Source: Nectonema munidae (lineage: Eukaryota > Nematomorpha > Nectonematoida > Nectonematidae). Taken from it: 64,000 nucleotides of DNA. A model generated the notes under the pieces. It was not told where the DNA came from, made no database searches, and saw only the letters and a program-made list of their open reading frames with translations. A program made the translations under genes and the position numbers. Location: assembly GCA_030549495.1 (NCBI GenBank), contig JAUIRK010001053.1, forward strand, positions 250,001-314,000. Reading direction: 5' to 3'. Shown here piece by piece: positions 44,501-54,700 of the stretch. How positions within the stretch are numbered: the first letter of the stretch is position 1; each line of letters starts with the position of its first letter.

Positions 44501-44868
44501 TAAACGGCTATCAAAACACACATAAATAACTACATTGATTAAATATACCAATATTTATATAAACCTAAACTCTTTTTCCTAGAAAATGAAATTTAAAAAT
44601 TTGGATTTTGCATTTATAGAATGAAGGTTTGGAAACGGAAATTGATATTTGTGAAACAGTCTACAATGTGAGACAACAGAGAAGTGGTCTTGTGCAGAAT
44701 CAAAGTCAATATATGTTCATATATTACGTCATCGATCGCTACGTCTCGAACTGTCTTGCTCTTTCCCAATCACAAAGTAAGGGCTGCTCAGATCAATCTT
44801 ACATGAACATTGATAAGAGTGTTCTTCAATCCATGCCACAAACAAAATTTCATGGGAAAAAGATTTGA
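29132..44868 (+). CDS. csw: SHP2/corkscrew-type protein tyrosine phosphatase (SH2-SH2-PTP), exons 2-11
   Basis: Non-receptor phosphatase that relays signals from receptor tyrosine kinases to Ras/MAPK; the paired SH2 domains bind phosphotyrosine partners and gate the PTP domain. Exons joined in phase: 29132-29254, 29312-29506, 29998-30160, 30729-30845, 35764-35868, 35930-36029, 39593-39696, 39754-40029, 40584-40799, 44620-44868. All introns have GT...AG. They give about 548 codons after the start exon; human SHP2 has 593. N-SH2 ([22 protein letters not shown]), C-SH2 ([22 protein letters not shown]), linker, PTP core ([50 protein letters not shown]) and a short tail. The large insert seen within the PTP domain of Drosophila corkscrew is absent. 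The residue after the catalytic Arg is Ala where Ser/Thr is usual. Start exon tentative (24760-24770). Gene identity is secure; gene symbol taken from the arthropod name. Confidence 0.93.
29998..30845 (+). CDS. csw: SHP2-like gene, exons encoding the C-terminal SH2 domain
   Basis: Exons 29998-30160 and 30729-30845. Product: [48 protein letters not shown], then [20 protein letters not shown] and [13 protein letters not shown] Arg is present. The domain is shorter than human C-SH2 because the loop after strand C is reduced. The last donor is a weak GTGCCT, chosen because it keeps phase with 35764. Confidence 0.9.
30966..31218. other. intron with decayed TTAA-family pieces
   Basis: Fragments such as gtgtcacactgatcctcaaagg at about 30978 and ttaatcctttgataacctgtgacacc at about 31192 resemble ends of the CCCTTTGAGG MITE subfamily. 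Too degenerate to bound well. Confidence 0.35.
31219..31404 (+). repeat. GC-richer SINE-like or LINE-tail block with target-site-like flanks
   Basis: A block containing tttttacagccagatgcctt, cgctaaccctcgccatttgt and cgggcttggtaccggcattg sits between two similar 14-bp flanks, gacaccaacatctc (about 31213-31226) and aacaccagcgtctc (about 31405-31418), which match at 11 positions. That looks like an old retroposition target duplication inside a decayed MITE (31192-31506). The open frame across it is not a credible gene. Confidence 0.4.
32010..32200 (+). repeat. tRNA-derived SINE
   Basis: A-box-like tggccttgtgttggtggg near 32014 and B box ggttcaaatcc near 32070, about 50 bp apart, followed by a non-tRNA body and an AT-rich end. 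Different family from 39348. It lacks a 3' acceptor stem, so not a tRNA gene. Confidence 0.55.
32706..32777 (+). repeat. 72-bp exact repeat, copy 1
   Basis: tcttgtatagaaatttatat through ccactgagaactatgcatat and tg, identical to 36510-36581. Both copies are in introns of the SHP2-like gene and flanking bases differ on both sides. Confidence 0.9.
32820..32990 (+). promoter_or_regulatory. TATA box and exon-like open frame inside an intron
   Basis: TATAAAAGGA at 32820-32829 is followed 95 bp later by ATG (32925) and 22 codons, [22 protein letters not shown], ending exactly at a good donor GTAAGCG (32991). This is the look of a first exon of a short nested transcript or of a retroelement promoter. 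No second exon recognised. Speculative. Confidence 0.3.
33311..33720 (+). mobile_element. possible solo LTR
   Basis: Starts TGTTACGAAGTGGCG, a common LTR opening, contains a TATA-like gctatatatatggggg and downstream GC-richer sequence, and lacks coding content. The right end and a target duplication could not be fixed, so the call is weak. Confidence 0.25.
34608..34908. mobile_element. hAT-like MITE
   Basis: CACTGAGGGTTCTCAATCTC on the left and AAGATTGAGAACCATTGG on the right are imperfect inverted ends of the ...GGTTCTCAA... hAT type. The interior has the gcggccctctagtgcaatc wording common to such MITEs. No matching 8-bp flank, so old. Confidence 0.6.
35764..36029 (+). CDS. csw: SHP2-like gene, SH2-PTP linker exons
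   Basis: Exons 35764-35868 ([20 protein letters not shown], then [10 protein letters not shown], matching the human NTTRINAAEIESRV...GFWEEFETLQ) and 35930-36029 ([20 protein letters not shown], then [11 protein letters not shown]). NRYKNI is the phosphotyrosine-recognition loop at the start of the PTP domain. Splice sites CAG/GTACAC and CCGT/GTAAGT are good; the second ends with one base of a split Tyr codon. Confidence 0.9.
36510..36581 (+). repeat. 72-bp exact repeat, copy 2
   Basis: Identical to 32706-32777, 3.8 kb away in the same orientation. Confidence 0.9.
36582..38835. other. intron, little recognised
   Basis: AT-rich intron of the SHP2-like gene. An element-like segment at 37290-37540 contains ggagtcgtaatattattccg; a block with gtgggttttccagaccagta and gatgtgcacccctggtgtaa (38345-38440) resembles a decayed hAT end (ccaggggtgcacatcc on the minus strand). 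No exon similarity. Confidence 0.35.
38840..39225 (+). mobile_element. RTE-like LINE, C-terminal fragment
   Basis: Plus-strand frames read [33 protein letters not shown], then [20 protein letters not shown] and [18 protein letters not shown], then [12 protein letters not shown]. This is the RLxxFGHVxRR...GRPRxxW tail of endonuclease/RT LINEs. Interrupted by stops and frame changes. Same type as 6932-8400 but covering the opposite end. Confidence 0.7.
39348..39491 (+). repeat. tRNA-derived SINE, full copy with TSD
   Basis: gggggcgtgagtaaggttgg (A box) and ccagggttcgatcccgcatc (B box) about 50 bp apart, followed by an unrelated tail. Flanked by CCTTATA on both sides (39341-39347 and 39492-39498). 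144 bp. An internally deleted relative is at 2735-2806. Confidence 0.8.
39593..40799 (+). CDS. csw: SHP2-like gene, PTP catalytic domain exons
   Basis: Exons 39593-39696 ([15 protein letters not shown]...[11 protein letters not shown]), 39754-40029 ([46 protein letters not shown]) and 40584-40799 ([36 protein letters not shown]). The general-acid Asp of the WPD loop, the nucleophile Cys and the Arg of the P-loop are all present. The codon after Arg (40755-40757, GCT) gives Ala where SHP2 proteins have Thr and most PTPs Ser/Thr. The acceptor of the third exon (gaaaag/TTT) has a poor pyrimidine tract and was chosen by phase and alignment. Confidence 0.92.
40340..40400. repeat. AT-rich low-complexity repeat
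   Basis: Imperfect tatatta/atatat runs in the intron before the active-site exon. Confidence 0.6.
41650..44067 (-). mobile_element. unclassified TA-flanked DNA transposon, 2.4 kb
   Basis: Perfect 16-bp inverted ends, GGGATACAACTTTTTC at 41650-41665 and GAAAAAGTTGTATCCC at 44052-44067, flanked by TA on both sides (41648-41649, 44068-44069). It holds one degraded minus-strand gene (about 43660-41995). It occupies most of the last intron of the SHP2-like gene. The protein does not read as Tc1/mariner, piggyBac or a standard hAT; see the gene entry. Confidence 0.8.
41995..43660 (-). pseudogene. transposase-like protein of unassigned family, broken
   Basis: Minus-strand reading starts [20 protein letters not shown] and [13 protein letters not shown] near 43600, passes a charged, Lys/Asn-rich middle with [24 protein letters not shown] text, then [20 protein letters not shown] (42820), [10 protein letters not shown] (42610), [20 protein letters not shown] (42520), [20 protein letters not shown] (42350) and [20 protein letters not shown] (42080). 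DGK, DTTxxNTG and CxHH in this order recall a repeated invertebrate family with an RNase-H-like core, resembling hAT proteins only in general plan. Several stops and frame shifts are present (breaks near 42850, 42590, 42450 and 42235). Function inferred from its place between inverted ends. Confidence 0.6.
44620..44868 (+). CDS. csw: SHP2-like gene, last exon (Q-loop and tail)
   Basis: [40 protein letters not shown], then a tail of about 45 residues ending HGKKI and TGA at 44866-44868. The Q-loop Gln is present. The tail holds [16 protein letters not shown] is a Grb2-SH2 consensus (YxN) at the place of human Tyr542 (EYTNI). The second tail tyrosine and the Pro-rich stretch of SHP2 are missing. 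Confidence 0.92.
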   Translation, partial: NEGLETEIDICETVYNVRQQRSGLVQNQSQYMFIYYVIDRYVSNCLALSQSQSKGCSDQSYMNIDKSVLQSMPQTKFHGKKI

Positions 44869-44924
44869 ATTGAAATATTTTAATTTGAAAAATTATTCTA
44901 ATCGATTATTATATTATTTACACC

Positions 44925-44930
44925 AATAAA
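44925..44930 (+). terminator. polyadenylation signal AATAAA of the SHP2-like gene
   Basis: caccAATAAAacg, 57 nt after the stop codon. Confidence 0.6.
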
Positions 44931-45589
44931 ACGTTGTTATATTATTTTAAAAAAATTCCATTTGACTGGAGCAAGCGATTTTTGATTTTAACGTGTATTT
45001 CAAATTACCCTATAACGCCTGCTTTTTTTCAAGCGGAAATAAATTAAATGCCTTGCAGATTTGTATATTTCATTTTGACAAAATTGATAGCCCATAAATC
45101 CTACAGATTCATTTTCCCTCGCTCGCTCTTCGAGTGTTGCCCATTTTTTTGAGAAGCAGATATTTATTATTTTCGATTAAAGCGAAAGACAATAAAGTAT
45201 TTTTTTTGTTTACACTCATAAAATGTCCTAGTAATAAGTTTTTGTATTTTTCAACTTTTATTGTTTTTTAGGTCAATAAAAGTCCATTTTTTATTAGGCT
45301 AAAAAGCCTATTTTAATTCTACGAAATTTTAATTATGATGTTTAATCTTAACATAAGAATGGGATTCACTCCATGTCAATTTCACTTTGTTTGCATTCAA
45401 AATAAGTTTGGCTTATATTTGACAGCTTTTTAAGTTTTAATATGTCAATAAAAGCATATTTTTTTTCATAATAAAATTTTCGAAGTTTGTTTTTTAACAA
45501 AAAAGTAAAAAATATGAAGTTAAAGAGTTTAGTTGTAAATTTTTCTGACAAACCAGATGACTACTAATTCCTATTTTACATTGAAAGTA

Positions 45590-45637
45590 AGATTACGTCT
45601 GCGTTCCCCTTTGGAACATCGGTCTTAAATGGGTTAA
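45590..45637. mobile_element. partial TTAA MITE end
   Basis: acgtctgcgttcccctttgg then catcggtcttaaatgggttaatatc, matching the right end of 25139-25276 including the flanking tatc. The left part is gone. Confidence 0.55.
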
Positions 45638-45879
45638 TATCTCTAAAAAAACATTTTGAAAGCATTAAACTTAGATGAAAAAATACTCTAAAACAAATGA
45701 ATTTTACTTAAAATATGCTCACTTATTTTAAAGGCAATTTTAAGTTGTACTTTGTATAATAGATACGGAAAGAATAAGTTGTATAAAATACACATTAATA
45801 CGAATTTGAGGCCGTAATAATTTTCCCACAACTTTTGACTCTAATCACATATTCATAAGATACTTTTTAACTTTGGCAT

Positions 45880-46010
45880 AATGTTAGTGAATTATTTTTG
45901 ATAAATTTCAACCCCCTCTCCTGTCAACTTTTTTAACAAAATGTCACCTTTGGATACCCCCCCCCCCTCCCCCGTTTTAGTTGACGTCAATTGTGAACGA
46001 CCCCTAATGG
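45880..46010. mobile_element. MITE of the GGGGTCGTTCA...GACGTCA type
   Basis: Right end agttgacgtcaattgtgaac then gacccctaa; the left end (aattatttttgataaatttc then aacccccc) is degenerate. Includes a 13-nt C run at about 45957-45969. A relative lies at 60780-60940. Confidence 0.5.
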
Positions 46011-46049
46011 ATAAGTTTTTAAAGCTGCTCTACTTAGGATTGAAAAGTC

Positions 46050-46375
46050 CTGCGCTGAAAAAACATGGATCCAATATTCATACTTGATAATGCAAAGATT
46101 CATCACTATAAAGTCTGATGTTAGCAAAGACATGAAATTATTTTTTATCTTCCAACTTACTTTCCTTTTTTAAATCCAATTGAAAACGTTTTTTGAATAT
46201 GGAAAGGTAAAGTTAATAGAGAAGGAGCAAACAATGAAAAAGAATTGAAAGATTTAATAAACGACATTTTCAATGAAATTTCTTCTGATGATTGAGAATC
46301 TTTGTATAGGAAGGATGCTTGGATATATTATCAGCTCTGAAAGAGGTGAAGTTATTATGGAACGAAGCTTAAACT
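46050..46375 (+). pseudogene. Tc1/mariner-type transposase C-terminal fragment
   Basis: Plus strand reads FILDNAKIHHYK, then LPTYFPFLNPIENVF and IWKGKVNREGANNEKELKDL, the D and D/E portion of a DDE_3-type transposase (IxDNAxxH...PxxSPxLNPIExxW). In-frame stops break it. Upstream part absent. Confidence 0.75.
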
Positions 46376-46793
46376 TTTGTGTTTTCTATAAATTTTATAT
46401 TATTTTTACTTATACATTAATACTTTTACCTAAGAGTTACGGTAATTAGTGTAATGAAAAGTCTGACTAATTAAATATATATATTACCAATAAGAAACCA
46501 TAATATGAGTATTGATTGCAAACATATGACTAACGATCGCAAACATATGAATAATGATCGATAAACCCTCTTAACTTGCACATCTTATTTTATACAGTTT
46601 TATTACTATATTTTTCTGCATACTGTGTTTCTTAACTTCTACACCATACATTTGAAATAGTTATATATTTTCAAGTTAATGGGTTTTTATACTCAACAAA
46701 GCTTAAGAATTTATTTATTATAAACCATATACGCTTTTTTATAGAATAAAATCTTGACAAAATTTTACAAAACTCGTAGAATATTGAGTAGAT

Positions 46794-47106
46794 CAGCGTT
46801 TTTCAAACTGTGGGTCCCGACCCTTCATTGGGTCGCGTGGGATAATAAAATGGATTGAGACAAAAAAGAAAGGAAATCAAGAGAAAGCAAAGTGAAGAAA
46901 ATCAAAAAGTATTAATCTTTTATTCATACAAATAAATGAAACAATGTGCAGAACATAAAAAAATATACATATATAAATTATCGATACTGAATAAATGAAC
47001 GTAGTGATCATAGTTTGTCTTATTACACCCAAGTATTATGGGTCGCGATGCAAACTGTGGTTAGCACTTGCTATGGGTCGCAGTAAAAAAAATTTGAAAA
47101 ACGCTA
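46794..47106. mobile_element. hAT-like MITE (CAGCGTTTTTCAAAC ends)
   Basis: CAGCGTTTTTCAAACTGTGG on the left and TTTGAAAAACGCTA on the right. Interior has cccgacccttcattgggtcg and tgggtcgc repeats typical of these hAT MITEs. No clean 8-bp flank. Confidence 0.7.
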
Positions 47107-47109
47107 AAG

Positions 47110-48390
47110 TTCCCACTAAGACGAAGAAAGTTTTATAACATCCTATTTTGCGACATCTTTCGAAAAGCATGTCAAACGGTTTGGGGTAACAGAGTTCTGA
47201 CTCTTAGTAACTTCCAAAAATATAACGCTAACTCTTCGCTTCCGACTTCAACTAGAGAAGGTTCACTCCTTATGCTTACAAAAATTAAACATTTTACTTT
47301 ATTCATACAATCTTTAAAATATACGACTCCTATCCGTTTAAAATTCATTTCTGACCCCCAAACCTAATGCCAAAAACTATATATCTTCAATGAACGTATG
47401 TTGAGTTCAGTATCGTAGAAATAGTATTCATGGCATTTTTGTATACTTTATTGAAATCCAGGAGGCAACCTTTAAAGTATTGTTTAAAAAAAGTGAAAAC
47501 TATTTAATTATCAAATATACATATTTTTTATATGGCTGATAAAAAGTTTGCCCCCTTCTCCCAAAAAAGTTTTTTCTTTTGATTTTTTTTTATTACAACT
47601 CTAAACTTGTGAATAAAATTTCTTTCTTTCACTAATTTTAAAGTCGTTTTTTTAAAATTCAGTTTTTTGATTCACACATCAATTGTTTCAAATTTTCCTC
47701 GCTTTTTTAATTATTAAGATTGTCTTTATATTAATGATCACAAGGACTTAATTTTTTGAAAAAATAAAATGAATACTATTTAAAAAGTAATGAAAATAAA
47801 TCTTTTTTTCATGTAAGTTTTTTATAGGATCCCGTGAAAGATCTTAAAGGCCTCTGAGCTACTAAAAATAAAGTTTGAAAAATGCTATCCATCTTATTCG
47901 AACTTAGCGCAACAGCCACCAAACAAATTTTCTCCCACTAAAACGATTATTTTATCGAATTTGGATACGCCTTTTTCGTGTGTCTTCTTAATTAACTTTA
48001 TGAGGCGAAATAAAGCGTTTTTAAGCCTTTGAATCAGTTGTTGTTAGCCCCTAGATTATACTATCTTTATATGAGTATAATCTATCAGTTCAAAACAAAG
48101 CTTTGTTTAAATTGAGAGAGTATTACCATAAAAGCAAATACTCTCGGGGAAAAGTGTAAAATTTTGTTACACTTTCGCAGCAGCAGCGATAAACCAGTGT
48201 AATTTCAGCCAACCCGCAAAAATGCACCATAAGGTACTGCTGGCTTTTTGAAGGCTTCTGCATATGGCTAGAAATAATACATATATCTATTTATAATAAT
48301 AATATAATATATAAAACATGTAAATGAGTTAGATCCAAGCTTCTGCTAAACGGTTTCCCCACAAAGTAAGTAGGTTAACTATTTTGCATG
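47110..48390. other. intergenic between convergent genes
   Basis: Lies between the 3' ends of the SHP2-like (+) and RTN4IP1-like (-) genes. AT-rich, with nothing recognisable apart from short simple runs. Confidence 0.4.
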
Positions 48391-48394
48391 GCTT

Positions 48395-48530
48395 TTACCA
48401 TAAGAGAATGGGTTTGAGTGTCGTGAAAATATGTGGGCAGTTAAATAAATGATGAGTGTTGTGTGGGTGTTGATTGCAAACTGGATAGAGTGGACAATTC
48501 ACAAAAAAAAGGCTTTGAATCAGTACATTT
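48395..48530 (-). mobile_element. LINE C-terminal fragment
   Basis: Minus strand reads NCPLYPVCNQHPHNTHHLFNCPH then TTLKPILLW, the CxxC-HLFxCP-LW tail also seen at 23115-23595 on the other strand. Shares no other LINE sequence here. Confidence 0.55.
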
Positions 48531-48641
48531 GTATGAAGAAGTCCTCTCTCCTGGAGAGAAATGGGAAAAATGGGCGCTAATTCAAAGCAAGTCATCGTCT
48601 CCTTCATGCAAGAAGAGATTAGAAAAGGCAGCAAATATAAG

Positions 48642-48647
48642 TTTATT
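48642..48647 (-). terminator. polyadenylation signal AATAAA of the RTN4IP1-like gene
   Basis: TTTATT on the plus strand, 83 nt past the stop codon of the minus-strand gene. Confidence 0.5.
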
Positions 48648-48729
48648 TCGATAAATTATAAGGAAGAGCTGCAGGGAACAAAGTGCGCTGCTCTCATATA
48701 AGTTAATGCACAAGATTAATACAGGATTT

Positions 48730-51700
48730 TTAAATGGATGCAGATGAGATTGGCTTTTCTGGAACAATTTCAATGACACTCTTTCCTCTTGCGTGACCAC
48801 AAGCGAAAACTTCATATGCTGACCCAATTTCCGAAAAGGGATAAACTTTGTCCAGCACAGGCCTAATCTAAAAATGATTAAATATATTGGACATATACGC
48901 TCCTCACAAATTCTATTCCTTGGCGTGGATATCTTGCATTCGATTGTTGACACACTTTCATAAGAAATTTGCTTTCGTATAAACTACTAAATAATAGATT
49001 ACAGCGGTTTTCAACCTTTTTTTTACTTTCACCATTTATCAGGATGCTATTCCCCCATTCCAAGATCACCCGCCTCAAAATGTAAAACGCTTTAATTTTG
49101 GGAATTAAGTTTCAAAAACAAATTCGCGAAAAAAACATTTCCAGTTTATGTAAACGAGGTTCAAGTTATTAGATCAACCAAAGAAAACTTTTCATAAATA
49201 ATAATAGGTCAACTTTTTGCAGAACTAGGCCATGAAAGTTAGAGCTTCTACAATGCAAATAGTGTAATTATAATTACTTATTACTTATAGAATAAATTTT
49301 TAGAACACTAAGTACTAGGGTGAAATAAATCTTCTCAGTAAATGATTCTCTTTAATTTGGCATGATTTCTTGAAAATTACTCAAAGGGAAATAGAATTTG
49401 AACTTTCCATCTTTACAGTCAAGGAGGTGCTAACACATAAGTATATGCAGCATAATAAGATATCACAAATATGGCTACATCAAAGTAGTCACCATGAAAA
49501 AGAATAGGAGTAGGAAGCAAAACTAAAAGACGTAAACGATATCATCTTATTCTGAAGCATTTTATGTAAAAAAATTTGCACTGAAATTAGTCAGTGTTCT
49601 GAGGTAGGAAGAGATAAGTTTTAGAGTAATTACCTGTTTACTTTCTATTGACATCGCTGCTTCTTTGAGTGCAGATACATTTGGCATGAAATAGGCGTAG
49701 ACAAATATATTGGAATCTTTAATGCACTAGACGAATAAATAAAATGCATATAATGAATGCTTAAACAGCAAGAAAGAACTTGTCAAAGTATTAAACCTTG
49801 CAAGTCGACAGCTTACATGAAAAATAAAAGCTGGACAAATTTAATAACTTTTTAGACTACCTAATTAACCAATCATCCATAAGCATCTTCCTTCTTTACA
49901 CAGGAAAATCTCACATGGTCTAAATTCAAGGAAACAACCAAAGCATAGTGTTTAAATAAATTAGATGAAAGGATTGATGACAACGCAAAAAGAATGATAT
50001 TATCCAATCAAGAGGCTGCCAGAGCTGAAATAGAATTTTGAAGAGAGTAACATGTTTAGGGTTATATTAACTCCTTCACATTCTAAATATTAAATTTTAC
50101 AAAGAACAATGACTATTTTGACATCTGCATCCTTTTATATTCATTTTATGAAATTTTTTCAATGTAACAGACAGGGTGGCCCTGAATAAATAGTGAAAAA
50201 ACTAAAGTGCTGACATTAACTCCGCCACGCTTTCAAGATGTTACAATCATAGAAATACAAATCTGAACAAAAATTTGCTACAATTATGGTATTATTAGAG
50301 GTGGCCCTTTAAGGGTCAAGATTCCATGTCAAGTGCAAATGAGCGGACGACAAGTTGACCGTTTTTCCAACTAAAATATGGATATCAGGTATGATATATT
50401 ATTATTTTTGTGTTGCCAAGCATACTAATATTACGTATTCACTTCAATAAATGTCTATTGTCTACTTAATGATCTAGAATCTAGATTCAGCATAAGCCGT
50501 TCATTGCTAAGAAAATAATCAAACTTTACAGGTCTTCTGGGTGAATGACGTGGGACATTCTACATCTTTCATTGCAGATAGCATCTCCTTTTTAGATTCA
50601 TGCGACAATCATGAGTCAAACGAAGCCGAAATAATCAATTCTTCAGATGCATACCACAGAAAAACTGCTCGTTGCAAAAGAGATGGCTTTGTGTGGATAT
50701 TCTAGACATGCCTCTGAAGTCATTTAGAGTCGCTTCAATGACATCAGGTGCTGTCATCACGCCTTCAATTAAATCAGAACAGTTTATATGGCCAGATCAA
50801 GAATTCCCTTTTATTCTAAAGGCGTCATTTTGAATTACGTACCGATGAAACAGCCACATCTTATAGCATTAATAACTTTAGACACTCAGCGTTAGACCCT
50901 AAACCTAACCCAGTGCTTGAACATCTGGAGGAAATATTATTGAGAGCTCCAGAAATTCTCAGTAACCATTCCCTGCTTGTTTCATTTCTAAGCGTGTAGG
51001 AGCAAAAACAAGAATGCTGCCAGTTTTGATGTTATCGTGTTAAAGCATAGTGCTTCGGATTCTAGATCTTCCATCAACTTACCTTCCCATTGAAACAATA
51101 ATGAGACAGATGCCTAAAATTTAGATCAATGATTCTTTGCTGCGGAGTCCCGGTTCTTTGCTCTTGCTATCTGGATGGAATTTCGGTTTATATTCACAGG
51201 CATCATGACCAAGACTGAAATTCGTGTCATTAGGCATATAAATGGTTTTCCTTGATGACATATTGATCATATTCAAAGCTGTTGAAAATCCTGGAGACAT
51301 AATATTTGATTCTTGTTTGATAATAATTGATCAAGTCTATCAAATATCAATAATAATCAAACTCGATCACTTAAAACTTGTGATCAGGAGTTTCACCATC
51401 TTTATCTTTTATAGAGCTTTCCAATCAACTTAGCAATGATATATTTTAAGGCACAAACTGGTTGCCAGCCTGATTCAGATACAGTTTCAATAACATGTCG
51501 ACTGGAATCTCTAACAGTCATTTTTCCCACTTTGTGAAGATGTAGAAAGTTTCCAAGGATCTGGCGTTATGAATGCAGCGTTGCGCTAAGAATTGCAGCT
51601 TCTTATGAATCAAACAAATAAACGTCAGTCTATTTTCTAGTTTCCATAAAAAGGGTATCTTTATGACTGAACGGTGTATCGTGCAACACATAATAGATAC

Positions 51701-54700
51701 ACGGGCGGCAGACTTTAAATATAAATTTTCATCTTTAAGGGCCACCTAAGACGCCATATCAAAATTAAACGTTTGATAGAAAATAACTATATAAAATACC
51801 CAATTTGTTATATATACTAAATTACTTTGACAACAGTTTATAATATATATATATATATACATGTTATAATCCTTTTGTGTTTTAAATCTCATAGAAACCT
51901 TTCTTTTAAAACGTGTCTGCAATGATAAGAGATTAACGACAGAAATAAGATATCTGTCAATTATTATCATTGACAAATCGTCATTCATTAGCCATTGTTC
52001 ATTACTTTTCTTTATTTTAAGTATACAGATGAGGAAACAGTTTCCTTTTGACTTTATAACTCTTGAATGAAATCAAAGATGATATCACGGGGCATACTTT
52101 TCTTTTAAAAAGTTTTTACTTTTAACAGCAAGAAAAAATATACATAAAAATCTAGTTGTGTCGAAGTCGGAAAAGTGGGATTGATCGGTTGCGTTAAAGT
52201 TTCTTTCTGATCGCAACCTCAGCATTTTGTTCTACATGTCAAAATCTACGCTCAACCCCAAAGTTGAATATTCGCTTATTTCGAAGTGAATTAGCTGTCT
52301 CAGGGATGTATAATAGCATTGGAGTATCACTTTTCTTTGGATACGCCAATCAAATACAGTAAATCTTCTCTAAACCGGCTGTTTTAAAAAGTCCTAGCCG
52401 ATAGATATCGAATTTTATGTGAATTATTCTCGTTAAAGCTGCCACCCCTTTAAACGAAACACCATCCACTTTTTTGAATAAAGAAACCTTCACCCCGTAA
52501 TATCGGCCGCAATATTTTTCATCTACGTAAGATGAACAAGTTATTTTTAGCGTTTTTAGCTATGCCAAGTTCAACAAACGTGAACGTCAAGAATTATCAC
52601 AAAGTAAAGCTGATTAAGAATACTGACGCTTTTTCTAAACTATCACAAGGACAGCTTGCTGAAAAATATAATATTGGTAAATCAAACTTGGAGATATACT
52701 TCGCAAAAACACATTTCCTTACAGCATTATGAAAAGAACGCAAATTTAAATATTTTTTTTGATAAAAATGATGACGACTTTTTTTCCAAGTGATATAGCA
52801 CTGCTCGTTTAAAAAATACGTATGTATGGACCTATTATTCAAGAAAGAGCAACTAAACTCAAAATACGCGAATTCAAAGCATCAAATGGATGGTTGGACA
52901 CATATGGCGCACCTGTTATTCTATCAATGCATATAAAGTGTGTGGAGAATATAACAGCGTTGATACAGACAAGATAACCAACTCTAAAAATCGTCTCCCA
53001 GAAATTATCAAAAACTACTCACCCAATGACATATTTAACTGTGATGACACTGGTTTATTCTTTTGAGCTCTGTCAGAAAAAAACACAAGATCAGTACTGA
53101 AAAGGTGGAACAAAGCAAAAGAAAGAGTTACTGTATTGTTGGCGTGTAGCTTAAAAGGAAAGAAGGTTAAAGCATTGGTAATAGGTAAAGTACACTTTTA
53201 TTTAACCCTTATTTTGTTTTATCTTTATAATCCTAGGATCTTATTTTTAGGAACTTCAAATTAATCAATCTAGATTTCACAATTTGATTTTGACAGTGTT
53301 AGAGAAAGGAAATATGTGCAACACTTTGCATAAAAATGTCTTTCTACGTCACTGGACACTTGTATCTAGGAATTATTTAGCAAAAAGTTTTTGACAATAA
53401 AATAATTAAATTAAATTTAAAAAGTGTTTGTCTTTGATTTGCTGACAAATGTTTGTAACTTTCCTGCCTCATCCCCCACTGACAAAAATCGACGCAATAT
53501 TTGGAACTTCGCTTGTATCAAAGTATTCATTGATGCGCTCTCCTTAACTTCGACACAATGAGATTTTGATGTACTTATATCATGATGTATGCATACAATA
53601 CAAATCTGCTCCTTCTTACATTAAGAAATTTGCAAGCGTAATCTGAGGTGGATTTAGCTAATCCCAACAACATTCCATTCTCATCTGTATCAGAGCAAAT
53701 GGGAGAAACGAGGGAGATGTATCGAGAGAAGGCATTCTTTTTGAGCTTGGATGCATATGCAGATTGATCCTTGCCTCCAATCGAATCGAGAATGACGTCA
53801 AAGCTGTGAATGGATCAAAGGGAATATGATTAGGGTATTTAACGCAAGCCCCATAAACTCTCACTTTCGAAGAAATCAAATAGAAATCACTGTCACCTGC
53901 TTTGTTTGGTTTAAATGGAATTAGTAGCATAATCAAGTAGCAAATCGAGGAGTCTGAGTCGCAATAATTATTACGACTCCGACTCCCACTCAACAACCCT
54001 GCACTTAAGAGGTGTCTTAAATTAGATTGAAAAAGATAGTAGACAATAATAACTTTACTAAATTATCCTTGGAAATTCTTTTAAATGATGACGAATTGAA
54101 AATTCATAACGAGAAACATATTTCCTTTGGAAAGAATATATATATAACGTATACACCTTAGTTTGAGGTGAAAATACAATAAAATCAAAATTATGTAAAA
54201 AATACATGTGGATAGATAAAAGTGTGCAAATTATCGGATACAAATACTTTAGTTTCGTGTATAAAACGACTTTAAATGACCTAACCCATTTTATTGCAGA
54301 AAAAGGAGAACAAACTAAGTAAATTCATATAAAACTACTTTGAGGAGCAGAATTTTGAAGACGAATCATCTGCTTTATTTTTCAATGGAATTTATATACT
54401 TAAAACAAACGATTTTCATTTCTTGGGACACTGGTACCCTCAAAGGGTTAAAATCAGAAATGGTTTGCGAAATTTAAAAGATCATACGCGGATCAAATGG
54501 CTCAATTAGATGTTAGAAGGTAAAAAAGATTTAAAATTACTCAGGATTGAAATTTATTTCTTCAAAGTGAGTGGCTGATTGGTAGTCGTATATGAATTCA
54601 GCACCCAATGACTCCATCAAAGGAATGGCATCTTGAGTACACGTTGTAGACACAGTGTATCCCCATCCATTCAAAAGCTTGAAATACAATTTAACTTTTA

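Noticed and set aside
50520-51000. Possible coding remnant in the 50.3-51.7 kb element
   Set aside because: Short frames on both strands without any family motif.
53658-53996. 112-codon minus-strand open frame
   Set aside because: Shadow frame over the fifth exon of the RTN4IP1-like gene; the true exon is in another frame.
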